64,000 bases of DNA from Lasiodiplodia sp. COLG20 (taxonomy: Eukaryota > Ascomycota > Dothideomycetes > Botryosphaeriales > Botryosphaeriaceae): the NCBI GenBank assembly GCA_009801085.1, contig VNWV01000004.1:1302001-1366000 (forward strand), given 5' to 3'. The notes below the pieces were generated by a model. The model made no database searches. It was not told where the DNA came from and saw nothing but the letters and a program-made list of their open reading frames with translations. Every line of letters starts with the position of its first letter. Within the stretch, counting starts at the first letter, position 1. This document shows, one piece after another, positions 1 to 12,316 of this stretch. The translations under genes were made by a program, and so were the position numbers.

Positions 1-1563
1 CTCTATCGCTTCGCGGTCTGCAGTGGTGTCGGCGCCGATGATTGAGCTAGCTGTGGCATTGGCAGATGAGTTGGAGCGAGAGGTAGATGAGGAGTCCAAG
101 GGAACGCGAGGAGTACGGTGACGTTGCCCGTGGCTACCGCCTGTTGTGTTGCGGCGGCGAAGCGGGTCGTTGACGGAGGATTGAGAAGGTCGACGCTCAC
201 GGTTGGCGGCATGAGCGTTGCTGGCATCCGTCCCTTCAGTGCGACGCAATTCAGCTAGCCGGCGACGGCCCTCTTCCAGTTGTGCTTCCCAATCTTCGTC
301 GCCAGAGCTGTCAGCTGGGGCAGCAGCATCGACTGAGGGGTCGTGACGCGTTTCTTGCTGGCGGTTACGGTGTTCCTGCTCGAGGCGGCGACGTCCTTCC
401 TCAAGGCGGGCCTCCCAGTCGTCGGCCGGGCGACTTTGCTCGTTCATTTTACGGCCCTCCTCTCGGCGCTCCTGTCGGTCTCGGTGAAACTGCGCCCAGA
501 ACTCGTCTGCTTGTCGCTCGCGGCGTAACTGCTCACGTCCTGCAGCTCGTCCACTCTCGATGCGAGCTTGGCGTTCGTCTTCTGTCTCTCCGTGTTGGGA
601 GTTCCCGGTATTACCGCGAAGATTATTGAGAGACGCAGATAGTCTTTCAGCAAACTCGCGGTCGCTTGCGCTTTGGGCAGCTCCCTTGTTGGGATCTTGA
701 GGTCTATTGTTTGGTGGACGCGAGGCAGCAGCAGTAGGCTGGTAGCTGGAGCTGGTGGAAGGCTGCGTGACGATTGGTGGAGGCCTTCGAGACCGCCGGC
801 GACTAGGTTCTTCAGGGGAAGGCGGGTCAGCATGGGCCGGAGGCGCCGGAGGACGTGGCGGTCCCGGTGGTCCCCTTGGGGGGTCAGCCTGGGTCAGGGG
901 GGTTACGAGTTGGAGGTCAGCATGTGTCTGGGGGCTGAGTAAATGGACCTCTTCTCTTCCCCGTGAGTCCGGCCGCCGCGCCGCCCTCGCCGTGGTCGCA
1001 TAAGCCATGGAGGGTTTTGAAGGCATGGTCGCACTGTGACTTCTGCGGTGCGAATACTGATGCGTCGGGCTCAGGTTCTGCTCGTGGGTAGGTGAAGGCG
1101 GAACGGGCGAGTAGCTCCTAGTACTGGACGCCGATGTTGCTTCGGACACTGCCGAGCTGCCGTAATAGTGCTTGGACGTGGTCTTTGGCTTCCCTTTCTG
1201 CTTCTCTTTTTCCTTCCTAGAGCCGCCAAAGTTGAAGACAATTTGGCCAAGAGAGCCAGTCTTACGGTGCTTTGGCGAAGGATGTGAACCAAATCCACCT
1301 GAGGTTGGTGTGACTTCAACGAAGGTGGCTCCGTTGACTGGCGTTGGTGGAAGGCTCTCGGTGGCAGGAGAAGAAGACTCGTCGGCGTAGCGGATGTGAG
1401 GGGAATGACGAGAATGGCCGGCACCCTGCATGGTTCGTTCTTCGTAGGTGATCTTGCGGCAAGACTTTCCAGTACCAGCGAGCTCGCAACGACTCTTGAC
1501 GTGGTCGTAGGTTTCCTTCTTACCGTTGGGTTGGATGTAAGTACGTTGTTCGATGATGCACAT
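1..1563 (-). CDS. Hypothetical Arg/Glu-rich coiled protein, C-terminus off the left edge
   Basis: An uninterrupted frame starts at the ATG read on the minus strand at 1563-1561 and runs off the left edge (about 521 codons seen, no stop). The N-terminus begins MCIIEQRTYIQPNGKKETYD, with a spaced Cys/Lys-rich stretch after it. I associate this kind of opening with uncharacterised ascomycete proteins. The middle is Ser/Pro-rich and low in complexity, with a proline run near residues 210-225. The last 150 visible residues are charged and probably helical, and hold two copies of a WEA-LEEGRRRL motif about 40 residues apart. No catalytic motif or membrane segment is visible, so no function is proposed. 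The plus-strand DNA just upstream is purine-rich, giving a pyrimidine-rich leader on the gene's own strand. The coding call is firm because the frame stays open for over 1.5 kb. Identity is unknown. Confidence 0.75.
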   Translation of the reverse strand, partial: MCIIEQRTYIQPNGKKETYDHVKSRCELAGTGKSCRKITYEERTMQGAGHSRHSPHIRYADESSSPATESLPPTPVNGATFVEVTPTSGGFGSHPSPKHRKTGSLGQIVFNFGGSRKEKEKQKGKPKTTSKHYYGSSAVSEATSASSTRSYSPVPPSPTHEQNLSPTHQYSHRRSHSATMPSKPSMAYATTARAARRPDSRGREEVHLLSPQTHADLQLVTPLTQADPPRGPPGPPRPPAPPAHADPPSPEEPSRRRSRRPPPIVTQPSTSSSYQPTAAASRPPNNRPQDPNKGAAQSASDREFAERLSASLNNLRGNTGNSQHGETEDERQARIESGRAAGREQLRRERQADEFWAQFHRDRQERREEGRKMNEQSRPADDWEARLEEGRRRLEQEHRNRQQETRHDPSVDAAAPADSSGDEDWEAQLEEGRRRLAELRRTEGTDASNAHAANRERRPSQSSVNDPLRRRNTTGGSHGQRHRTPRVPLDSSSTSRSNSSANATASSIIGADTTADREAIE

Positions 1564-4500
1564 AGTCGAAATGGGTGGTGTGTGCAGTCACCACCGACTC
1601 AGCCGAGGCGAAGGCAGAGAGGAGAGAGCTTTATCGTTTCTTCTTCGCTTTGTTTGACTGAGATGGTTGTTGTAGGAAGTAGCTGGAAGTGTCGTCGACA
1701 CAGGAACAGGAAGGCGACAGAGCGGACGGGTATGCAAGCCAGGACCAGGGCGAGGACAAGCAACAGGAGGTCAGGAACAAAGGGTCATTTGGGTATAGCG
1801 CGTGAAGGGTGTATTTGAGGTCGTCGGGAAGCGGCAGGTGACTTTGCGGGAGTGAGACAGGTACACCTGATATAAAGGCAGCCCACGAGTACTGAAGTTT
1901 CAGTGAGAGGCTTCAACGAAGGGCGACCGGCGAGCGCATGCAAGTCACCGAGGAGTGCAGCAGGGCTGGACGAGTGAGGGAGCGACGGAGTGCAGACGGG
2001 CGTGAGTGGGCGGTTTTAACTAGCGTGTTGAGCTTCGCTGCCTGGCCCAGCGGCCTCTGGACCTCTGCACACTTTACATACATTACACAGACTTGCACCG
2101 CCGGCCCCGGCGATGCGAGCGCACATCATCGGCCGGGGGGCCAACGAGGTCGGGTCGGTCTCTGTCGACGCCGCTCTGGGGTAGCGCGCGCGTGGTGCTG
2201 CGCCTCGCACCCGGGCAGTCAGCGCCAGAAGGGGAGCCACACACGCCGTCGCACCGTACCTGAGAGCAACACGACGAGCGCGCGGCCGGGCTCTGGCTCC
2301 ACCGCCGCAGGGCACGGTTGCTGCTTGCGCACCCAAGTCGCGGGATGGACGATGGGCGATGGAGTGCGGACCGACCCTGCAGCGGGTGACATGAGCAGCA
2401 GGTGGTCCGCATGGTCGGCGGACGGGCAGCTGAGTGGTGCGGGCGAGGGCTTGTTTCGCTTTCGTGGAGGCGCGGCGGCGATCGCGTGGCTGCGAACGAG
2501 CGCTGATGTCAGGCAAGTGTTTCTGCAGCGGGCGCGACGGGACGCCATCTGCAGCTGCCCTGGCAGGAGCGACCGCTACCGCGCTCCAGACGCGCCTGCC
2601 CGTTCTTCACGCCGAGTCTGCCTCGCCGCATCCACCCACACTTTGGGCCCGCTTCACCTCCGTGCTTCACCTCCGCGTTTCACCTCACCACCGCGCTCAG
2701 TCTTCTCGCATCCGTAAGAAAGAAAGTGCACCACATCACCAACAGCAGCCCGGCCACTCGGGGCCCCGCTGCTCCATCCGGGAAAGAGACAATTTGCCAT
2801 GACGCATCAGCCACAGCTCGTGCAACTATTATTACCTGTGACGGCCCCCAAAACGCCCATCATCCGCCAACCCTGACCTCATTTCGCCGGGCTTTCCATA
2901 ACTGAGACAGCCAAAGCGGCCTCTGCACCGCCATCCTCTCCGGTCGTACAAGAATTACCACACATTGCTTGCCTTCAACGGCCAAGGCAATGGCAAAGGA
3001 AGAGGCAGAGAGAAATTTCTGCAATCCCATGCGCCTTGTTCCGCCCTTCCCAACACGGAACGCGCGGCCAGAGCTATCTTGCTGCTTAACAATCACCTTC
3101 AGCTTGCACCTTCGACTTTGGAGCCGTCCCTGCAGACCGGCCCCCCGCCCGCATCCTACCCAGTTCGGCCCTGTGTCAGATCTTCCAACCGGCCTGTTAT
3201 TCCCACGACGCCGGAATCAGCTGAATGGAAGCCCGAAACGGCGGGTAAACAGCCGCGGCAACCGCCTTGCACTGCGCACTTTCTGTGCAACCTGTAAGGC
3301 ACACTTTTGCCTATTGTAACCCTTGAGGAGCTGGAGCTCGCTGCGTAAAGGTGTAGTACGCGCACTTAGCATCGACTTCAATCGCTGCCTGGCTTCTGCC
3401 ACCACCAACAGCGGCAACGGGAACATCCGACCAACGAGCTGCTTCTGCCTTGGTTCCCTGCTCTGCCCCCACCTGACTACTGCCCAGCAACCAGTTGACA
3501 CTTGCCTTCGCCCATCTTCTTCCCACCCAGTGAGCGCCATCAATACTGCACAAACAGACGCTTTGTGCCATATCAGTCAGGCCCGCGGACTTGGCTTCCG
3601 CCTCTGAGTCTTCACCACCCCTACCTCCCTAATGTGCCGACCATTCACAAAAGCTGTAGCCAATCGGCAAATCACGCGACCCTCCCATATGCCTGCTTCA
3701 TCCCGCCGTATCACCACCATCATGCGTAACTACCCTTCTTCCTCCTCTTCTCGTAATTGTTCAGTCACACACACACACTTGAATTTTTTTTCCCCTTCAT
3801 TTGCTCTCTGTTCTGTCGTCTTCGATGCCTTTCCACCCTCCATCTCCGCTCCTCACCCGTCCTCTCATCCTAATCCCTGCTATTCCGTCAGCCCCTGAAC
3901 CTTACCACCCACCCTCTCGGGTCCGCGCGGCAACGCCCGCTTGCCGCGCTCACTCACGCGCCTGTACCACTTGCAAGGAAGAAGCATAGCATGATTCAGC
4001 CCTTAATAATCACCTCTCTATTTTTTTTTTTTTTTTGTGGGTGGGTGGCAAACACGCTGCTGCCTCACATGGATCGTCAACAATAACGCGCGCTGTGGAG
4101 TACGTGCTAGTATTTCTGCACTCTGCATTTTTGCACAGGCGTACCAATGAGCAGGTGTGTGCACAACCGCTAGTGTTGCGGCATCCGCTTTGATACGATT
4201 GCTTTTACTTCTCCAATAACTTGTCTTTCCCGCTCGTATCCTCTCCAGATGACCTTAAAAATTCGTTGGGGCAGCGACCTGCATAACAGAAGCAAGTTGC
4301 GCTAGCCCACCGCCAACGCCATTCGTCTGGTACTAATCACTCAGGTCCGATCGTCATACTCCAGTCGTCATCGCGGCCCGCGTGCTGCTGTCACCCTGGT
4401 CTGGAGCCCGGTCAGGCAAGGCAGGCGGTGCGGATGCCGCCTCGGAGCATGGCCTATTCGGTCGACGCCCAGCCCAGGGCCCTCGGCCTGAAAGAGCCAA

Positions 4501-5686
4501 GAGGGAGAGAGTCCAGAACCCGGACGCCTCAAGACGGCAGCAGCAGCAGAAAGAAGTGAGCACGCGCCACAGCGGGGTGACAGGGGGAGGGGGTTGGGAG
4601 CCGGGTGTGCAAATCTGCATGCACACCTTTTTGCGCAGCCTTAATGGTGGGGCCACGGCTCCCTAGCAATACCTCGACCCCCCGAGGCCGCACGAATCCT
4701 GCAGGATCGTGTTGTGCTGTGCTGCGGCTCCAGCCACACTTTTGTGGCTTGAGAGGAAGAAGAAAAGGAAAACGCCACAAAGGCTGTGACCCTCGTGCAT
4801 TAATCCTGCCAATGCGCCCGAAGAAACGGTGTGTATGCGTGTGTAGCCCTAAGCGTGCATCTGTCCGCTTTCCATAAGCCTGAGGCTGTGCTTGTGGCTT
4901 GCTAGAGAACTAGAGTATGGGGTAGGTAGTGCTGGCTTGAGCGACATTGTGTAAGCCGGGTAGTGTGGCTGTGGCAGAGCTAAACGGCCCTAGCACGTAT
5001 TTCAAAGCAAGCATGAGAGTGCTAAACCGCATCGATGCACTTGTGCCTGTCATCATCAACTCAAGGCCTTCCCCCATCTGTCACTCACTACCGACACTTA
5101 CACACCAAAGCACAGATTCGATCAATGATGAAGATCAATTATCATCGTAAGGAACTAGACCAGATTACCAGGTCCTGGCTAGTCATGTTCTGCCGTTTTC
5201 TCCATGGCATAATTGCCTGTCCTTAGTGTACATGCCAGACTTGCGCCAGCAAGATGGATTATCTTTGTAATACAAAAACGCCAAAAGGGTACCTGATTCG
5301 TTGAAAACCAACCAACGCCTTCGCTCACAATTGTCTGAGAAGAAAAGCAGAACAGAAGGGAAATTCCTTGTGTCCGGTTTGCGGGAAAAAACGGAGGACG
5401 CCAGTACCCAGCAGTAGTGACGGTGCCCAACCAAGGCAACAAGGACCAGCTGATCAGCCAGGCACGCCGAGAAGACCGGACGTCGGGACCGCACCAGGCC
5501 AAATCCTTCAGGCAGACGGAGGTGCTGGTAAGCTGGCAATTCAGGCAACTGAGACACGTCTGCCTGGAAAGGATGCCATCATCGTCCCATTGACGTGTCC
5601 CAGGCCGTTTAATCCCTCACAGGAAACGCCACCCGCAGTCCTGGACCTCACCCCACTATCTTGCGTCCATGATCCCTCGTTGCAGC
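1564..5686. other. 4.1 kb intergenic region, no gene recognised
   Basis: Only short or low-complexity frames occur here. The longest (1938-2717, plus) is Arg/Ser/Gly-rich and looks like chance coding in GC-rich DNA. The first several hundred bases should hold the leader and promoter of the minus-strand gene ending at 1. A plus-strand pyrimidine-rich tract spans about 3370-3990, and a run of 16 T lies at 4021-4036. The last part, before 5686, should be the 3' UTR of the exchanger gene. I see no tRNA, rRNA or transposon ends. Confidence 0.5.
4021..4036. repeat. Poly(T) tract, 16 nt
   Basis: Sixteen consecutive T on the plus strand follow a long pyrimidine-rich region. Such tracts often exclude nucleosomes in fungal promoters, but no start site can be assigned here. 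Confidence 0.8.
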
Positions 5687-7283
5687 TCAGTGCCCGGCAC
5701 TCGAGGTACTCGAGGAACTCGCTTCAGTGGAGCTCGATGCCCCGTGAGTAGGGTTGGGGTAGTAGTAGGTACAGACGGCGATGATAAGGTAGGCGATGAA
5801 GCACAGGAACCCTTCGAGATAGTTGCTCTTACCATCGCGCAGGAAGCTTCCAACGACTAAGATAGCAAGGATCAAGACGATGGCCTGGAAGGGCTCAAAC
5901 GCCAGACTCATGTTCTTGCCGAGACCCCAGCCGATGAAGACAACAATGGGCGTGTTAAGCATGACCGTCTGAATGCATGCACCGAGGACGTGGGCAAGCG
6001 CGAAGTTCATCTGGTTGTCGTATGCCTCATCGATGGCCGTCAGGTGTTCAGCCGCCTTCTCGACAACGGGAATCAGGATAAGACCGACGAAAGCATCCTT
6101 GACATGGCGCACTTCGACGATGTAGTGGATCTGGTCAACAAGGAGGTACGCGATGCAGCAGACGCATCCGATGGCAATGGTGAGAGCGATGAAGCACTCA
6201 GTCAACGTGAGCTTGTCCTTCTTGAGATCTTCGTGACGATCCTCGTCTTTCAGCTCGTCGTGTTCGAAAATCTCGTCGTACAGTCCGTGGTGGGAGTGGG
6301 TCTGGAACCAGACATAGCTAACATGGAACAGTGAGTAACATTGAAAATGCCACTTGTAGGTAGGCAACTTACACCAGGTAAGAGAGCAAGAGAATGATGG
6401 CCGTTGCACGGCTGATCTTGAGGCCATCCAGTTCAAAGTTTCCGGTTCCAGCATACTCCGAGTTCTGGAGCGTGCTGATGTAAGCGGCAGGGAGGATCAA
6501 AGCCACTACCACTAGTCAGTGTCATGTGCAGAGCAGACTGGGGCGTACAAACTCACTTCCAGCTACCAACATCAGTCCGCTTCCGACCTCACTGACTGCT
6601 TCGTGGAACTCTTGCTCCTCGCGCCTAAGACCACCGAAGAAGAAGCACAGGCCAACGCACAGCAGCAAGTTAGCCAGGACTGATCCAAGAATGGCGGCCT
6701 GGATGATCTGGACGGGGTTGAAAGTTTCGGTGGCGGGTTTGGTGATCAAAATGGCGAACAGGACGATCTCGACGATGGAGCCCAGGGTGGTCTCGACGAC
6801 AATGCCGATGACCTTGGGGATCTTGCGGGCGAGTTCCTCTCCACCAAAGCCGATCAGATTGGCAGCAGGCACCATGGCAATGTAGTTCAGGATGAAAATG
6901 GCGAGGTTCCAGTGGTCTGAGTGCGCATGGCGCTTGGCAAAACCCTACTGCGACGTTAGCATGGCAAGATTCCCCTCCCTCTCACAGACGCTTGGACGCA
7001 CAATGACAATGGCGACAGGAACAACGGGCCACAAGAAGTTGGCGTATTTGGACCACGGAGCCGAGCTGCGGAAACAGATGCGGAAGAAATGCATGGGGTG
7101 GATGCCGCGGCGGCCGCTTTCGCCATCGGGGTGGATGCCAGTCGTCACACGGTGGCCGTTGTGGTTGAACAGCGGAAGCCTGTGCTTGCCGGCAGGCTTG
7201 GGCTTCTTCGTGCCGCCACGCTCCACGGCCGTGGCCTCGGAAGCGTCGCGCGGTTTCTCGCTCATACGGGTGCGGCGAGCCAT
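5687..7283 (-). CDS. Cation/H+ exchanger, CAX family (Vnx1-like signature)
   Basis: Four exons: 7283-7002, 6944-6557, 6511-6373, 6317-5687. They splice in frame to 479 aa. Introns are 57, 45 and 55 nt with GTGCGT, GTGAGT and GTAAGT donors. About 94 hydrophilic residues precede two CAX repeats. The first repeat has GGEELARKIP followed by TLGSIVEIVLF. The second has EKAAEHLTAIDEA, then FIGWGL, then DGKSNYLEG near the end. An acidic linker (DELKDEDRHEDLKKD) separates the halves. The family exchanges Ca2+ or monovalent cations for H+, usually at the vacuolar membrane. Canonical Vcx1-type proteins have GNAVE and GNAAEH at the two ion-binding helices. Here they read GSIVE and EKAAEH, a pattern I associate with the Vnx1/type II branch. 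Family membership is secure. The Vnx1 assignment and substrate are inference. Confidence 0.88.
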
Positions 7284-8938
7284 GGTGTCTGCTGGGGGTC
7301 TCCTCTCAGAGGAGCAGGTTGCGGGCGGAGGTAATTGAAGCCTTCACAGCTGCAGGGGAGTGGGAGCGGGAGCGGGAGCGGGGCGGGTTATAAGCAGCTG
7401 TGGCTTGGCTGGGTTTCGGCGTCAGAGATCAGCTTCACCGCCTGGATGTGTTGGCGGTGAGCTGGCAGAGGCGGCGGGTGAGGCTAGGAATGCGGCGATT
7501 GGGGCGTCTGGCGAGAAGGAAGCTGAGGATAGAGGAGCGGGCTGCCAGAACTTAAGGAGCGGAGGCAGGTTCTGGCTGGAGGCTGGCCTGAAGCAAGATT
7601 GATGGGGGCTTGCATGGAGCGCAGGCGCGCTGATCGGCAGAGGGCCTGTTGTCGCTCCACTCCGGGGTTGGCAGCAAGCCGCAACACCTACTGACTCGCA
7701 TCCGACTTCCAGAAGGCGCCTCGGACGCGCGCCTGCATTCTATTTTTTTCCCGCGCCTGGGACCGGGCTCGCGCGCGCCAGCGCTGACCCCGCCGTCAAG
7801 CAATTCCTGGCGTCAAGTTTGGCGTGCTTGAGTGACTCGCGCGTGCAACCGTTGCCTTGGCCGGCGCGCTTGGCCGCGCCAAAGCCAAGACGGCACGCAG
7901 CACGAAATTTCCTGCTCGCGTTGCTGTACGTCATGCCATACGTGCTGCGTGCTGGCACGTCTGTGGCCGGACGGGGCGACGAAACACGCAGAATAACCAT
8001 CTGCACGGCCAAATGAGGCGACGTCGTGGAGCTGCAGCTCTTCGCTGGCCAGTGGGACCGCCAGTCACAGCGCGGCGCCGCAGCTGAACAGGGTCCCTGT
8101 TGGAACACCAGCAGAGCAACGCGCCGAAGCCTGAGCCCACAGATCTGCTTGGCTCAAGGAAAATAGCGCATCGTGTCCAATTGCGAGCTAGCGCGCGGTC
8201 CCAATCTCCGTACTGCGGCTCCACAGATAGCCGCGAGCGTTGTAGCTGTGGCAGTGCAGCCCGTGCTCCGCGTTTCACACAACGCGCGCGCTTCTGAGAG
8301 CCTCTTCCCACTCCAAGTCCACTTTTCCAGAGCTGCGTTTCAGCGTTCCCCGGCCACCTACCCTTTCTGCAGGGTCCAGATCCTCGAAGATACGCTATGC
8401 GCTGTCCGCGGGAGGAGCGGGCCGGTCCCACATCCTGTCTATACTTGGGCCAGCCACAGCGCCTACTGGTCTCGAGACGCCTTCGCCTCACTCTGGGCTG
8501 GCCACCGGTGAGTTCAGTCTGGTGATAATAGGTTCAGCGACAAGGCTCGATGCCACTACAGTAGTGAGCTAGAAAAAAGCTAATAGAGTGGGTATAAAGA
8601 AAATGACCGAATGCCCCTAAGTAGAATCTCGTGTGGGATGAGAACGTGATGACCATACCCTAAGCCTAACTCCTCCACAATAGACCCCAGCCTTTCTTCC
8701 GTGTTTTTGTTTTTACAACGGCAACCCGTAATCACTCCCGCTGTACACGCTTCTGCGGCGCTCAATCGCTTGCTCTTGCGGCGCAATGTCGAATCGAGAG
8801 AGAACATGTCGCACAGCAAGCGTCCATGAACAGGTGGAAAACTAAAATGAAAACAAACCGGCCCTCTTCTTCGCGGATATGCAGTGTCTTCAGAGGAGAT
8901 GCGAGCAGCAAAGGGAAATCAGCGAGAGTCGAAATTCA
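7284..8938. other. Intergenic: exchanger promoter and 3' flank of the C2H2 regulator gene
   Basis: Both neighbours are on the minus strand, so this holds the exchanger promoter (near 7284) and the 3' end of the regulator gene (near 8938). A GGGAGC microsatellite and an AT-rich TTATAA lie about 70-105 nt upstream of the exchanger ATG. The remaining frames are short and Arg/Ala-rich. I see no gene. Confidence 0.5.
7355..7387. repeat. GGGAGC microsatellite in the exchanger promoter
   Basis: An imperfect run of GGGAGC-type hexamers about 72-104 nt upstream of the exchanger ATG, reading as C-rich on the gene's strand. It could be a leader or promoter element. No function can be assigned from sequence. 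Confidence 0.65.
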
Positions 8939-11900
8939 TCAATAAGTGCACCCCGGCGCCAACATCGCGATGCACTTCTGCAGCAGATTGCTCGCTTCGT
9001 GAAGAAGCTCCCACCTCGTCTTTCTGAAATTGTCACGGAGAAGTATGAGCATGCCCAGGCACGCGTTCCTGTCCTGAATCTTCACCAGAGCGTCGGGCGC
9101 CCGTACTCCACCGACTCTGCGCAAGAAGCCTTGCATATCTCGGACCATGTCCTCACGGCTGTCCAGCTGGTACACCGGGTCAATGGGTCCGTCGAGAGCG
9201 AATCCGTACGACCAGACGATGAGCAGTGCAAAATAAAGAACCCAAGGTCGATTGAGCAGGGAGTCGTCGCGGGCCGAATACATGAACCCTGCAGCTTGCT
9301 CGGCGCTCTGTGGGCCTTGGCCAGTCGCCGCTCCAGCCCGAATTCCACCGTTACCATTTTCATGTGGAAGCAGAACTTGGGAAAGGAAGCGGAGAGCGTA
9401 GAATGTGGCATCGCGCGCGCGCGCCGTTGGGGCCCATGACTCTTTCATCCGACGCTGTGCACCTGCGTAATCCTGTGGTGTAATACTGCGGCCGAGTAAG
9501 CGATTGGCGCCCGCATATATTTGGCAGTCGACAATATCGACATGCATAGCCATGTGCGCCAGGTGATGCAGCACGGTCCTAGATTCGAATACGTTGTCAT
9601 CGACAAGGCCGTTGCTATAGGCAAAGGCAGTCGAGTTTGTCAATTCGCCGTTCTTAGACAGCGACGCATCGAAATCCTGCTTCCAAAAGTCAAAAGCGCG
9701 CGTGAGACTCCCGCGCCACTTGTCTCGCCCACCCAAAGCCGAAGATGCTCCAAGTGAGCTCACTTGGAGATCGCGCTGGTTCATGTGCCAGCTGACACTG
9801 AGGAGGCCGGCCATAAGGATCGTCCGGCCGAATGAATTGGTGCGTACAGCGGATCCGCTCAACGTCTTCTTGAGGCCGTCGAGGAACGTCGTCGGTTTGA
9901 CACCATTGCTGGCCAGGCTCGCCTCAACTCGGCCAACCTCCTGGGCGCTCGTGGCTGACCAAAGCGCCTCGTCGCACGGCAGCGGCAGTCGCATCTCATG
10001 TGCGACCATAACTGCCGAGTGGCCAAACATGGTTGCGTGTATCGAGTCGATGACAAACGCTGCAAACGCGGCTCGTCGTGTAGCTTCGTTAGATATCCAA
10101 TGCCGCCACCATTCCTCTTGTGCATTTGCCGTAGATGAGACAGATCCATTACGGCCGTCCTTAACGCTCGGCGGAGAGTCCAGCGCCGACCTGCCGATCA
10201 ACGAACTACCCCTTCGCATGAGCGTGAGGGTGGTAGCGTGGTGTATGTGCGCACGCTCGTGCAGCGGACGCGTAGAATACATCTTCTCGAAACATTCGAG
10301 AAGAATAAGTGCCTGGAACACCCATAACTTTGCTGGAGGCCTGAAATCAGCATCCATGAAAATTTCCCATCGCAAGTGCCATGCAAGAAAATTGGCAAGT
10401 TCTGCACACGTAGTCGTCAATTCCTGCCCGAAGCTCTTTTCCAGACAGGACGCGCCCAAGGACATCATTGCGACCAGCAATAGCGGCGGGCAGTCTGCAG
10501 CGCTGAATGTCGGCCGGTGTAGGATTGGTAGTTGTGTGTGAAAGTGGACCCAGTAGGAGCCGATATAGGTTTGCATCATTTGCAGGCTGAGCACGTGCGT
10601 ACCCTCATCTTTATTCCCCTCTAAAAACTCCTCCTTCTGCTTTTTGACAGGTGCGTGGCTGCTCTCGTTAAAGCGATTCTCGATGAGGTCGAGAATCTGC
10701 TGGCGTTTTTCTTCTGAGAGCGCAGATTCAGGCAAATTGGTATCGAGGATGCTGCTAACAGACATTGGCTGATGGGGCGGCGCAGGCTGGTTGAAATACC
10801 CGCTCGCAGTGGCATCATATCCAAAGTAAGGGCCCTGGAGGCCGAAGGCAGCAGATGCTGGTACGCTAGACATGTTATTTGCCGGATATCCCATGGGCGA
10901 ATGGCCAGTTGCGAGATTTGATTCGTTGAAAAGCCAGGCCGTGAAGTCGTCTGCCATCGCAAAGGGTGACCGACTGTACCCTTCTCCCCCAAATACGGGC
11001 ATGGAGTAGTTATTCGGCGTCATGCTTTCTATAATCTGGCCTTCACTGACAGCGGTCATTCGCTCTCCTTGACCAGTGGCCTCGACACCCTGCATAGACA
11101 TCGAAGATGTCATTGGGTAATTTCGGGATGAGCCTTGCGAGTTTTGATTCGTCGTAGAGAAGCCCGGAGGAGGCAGTGAGCTAAAGCTTGAAGGGACGCC
11201 TTGGTGATTCTGGCTTGGGTAGGCTGCAGGCGATTGGGATAGCTGACCAGTCAGAGGTGCAGGAGAGTTATACGCCTGTGAGGCACCAGCAGCTGAGGTG
11301 TAGGGCGAATTCATGCCGAGATTCTGCACACCACTGCCGACAGAACTTTGCGAACGTAGGGGAGGCGCACCGAAACCTTGAGCTGAAGTTCGAGGCGAGT
11401 ACTGCGACCCGGAATTATTCGCTGCGTCAAAACTCGAGGAGCGTTGAGGGGCGCTAAATGTTGACGATCTCCGGTGCTGATCTGACATCTGCTGCGATAC
11501 GCTGTTAGACCGCCAATTATCGCCGCTCATGGCACGGTCCGATGCTGCTCCGTTCCCATGGTGCTGAGTTGTTGCACCGAGCGGCGGCGACATTGCGGAT
11601 CCTGCAGGTGTCGCACTGCCCAAAGCCGATGCTGGTGACTGCGCAATGCCACCGGTAGAGTTAGGCTGCCGTCGTGTCAGTGCGATCCGGGTAGCCAATC
11701 TCGGAGCTGCCTACCACCGGGGAAGACTGTGAATTTCCTAGTTTCCCGTTCTTGTTTGCCATTGCATTTGTCACGATTGGATTGAGGTTGTGCATGAATG
11801 TGTCCTTTCTCAGCAGCTGGGAGCCTCGAGCAGTGTGTCTTTCCTTGTGCCGGGCGCACAAATCTTGTCTCACAAAGGATCGCTGGCAGTCGGGGAAGTC

Positions 11901-12316
11901 GCAGTGGTATATTTGCTTTGGATTGTCTCCCTCGTGTCAGTTGTTCCATTGGCGACGAAACAGAGGCAAAGCTTACGATTTAACTGGTGGCGGTACAGGT
12001 GCTCGGCGCGAGAGTAGCTCTTGCCGCAGCCCTCGTGCGGGCATTCAAATTTCTTGTCCAAGCCTTTGCGACTGCGCCTTCTTTTCCTGGAAGAACCGGG
12101 CGGCGCGTCGCCGTCCTCGGCCTGGTTGTCTTGGTCGTCCACATGGTCGTCGTCGCGCGTGCGTCGCCTGCCGCGGTTCTCGTCCGAGGTGGGACTCGTT
12201 ATCTCCTGCTCCTGCTTGTCCATCCTGGGGGTCGGCTGGTGCGCAGGGCGGGCGTCGAGCGGATTGCGAAAGTCTAACGAGGTCCCTGCCTGCGCGGGTA
12301 GAATCTCGGCCGTCAT
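8939..12316 (-). CDS. C2H2 zinc-finger transcription factor with fungal-specific regulatory domain
   Basis: Three exons: 12316-11977, 11926-11715, 11665-8939, joining in frame to 1092 aa. Two tandem C2H2 fingers lie at about residues 92-114 (C-x4-C-x12-H-x3-H) and 122-144 (same spacing). The first intron falls between the last two residues of finger 1 (LN|H). A basic stretch (SRKRRRSRKG) just before the fingers is a likely nuclear signal. A long Ser/Gln/Asn-rich linker follows. The C-terminal half resembles the fungal-specific transcription factor domain (YWVHFHTQLPILHRPTF, then helical segments). This layout matches Klf1/Adr1-like fungal activators. The exact orthologue and targets cannot be told. 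The second donor is ambiguous (GTAGGC used; an in-frame GTGGTA three bases upstream would remove one residue). The gene is divergent from the F-box gene at 13702. Confidence 0.88.

Noticed and set aside
1938..2717. 259-codon plus-strand frame
   Set aside because: Arg/Ser/Gly-rich, no domain, several overlapping frames of equal quality in the same GC-rich DNA.
8879..10541. Plus-strand frames 8879-9439 and 9702-10541
   Set aside because: Antisense to the fungal-specific domain of the C2H2 regulator; no independent support.
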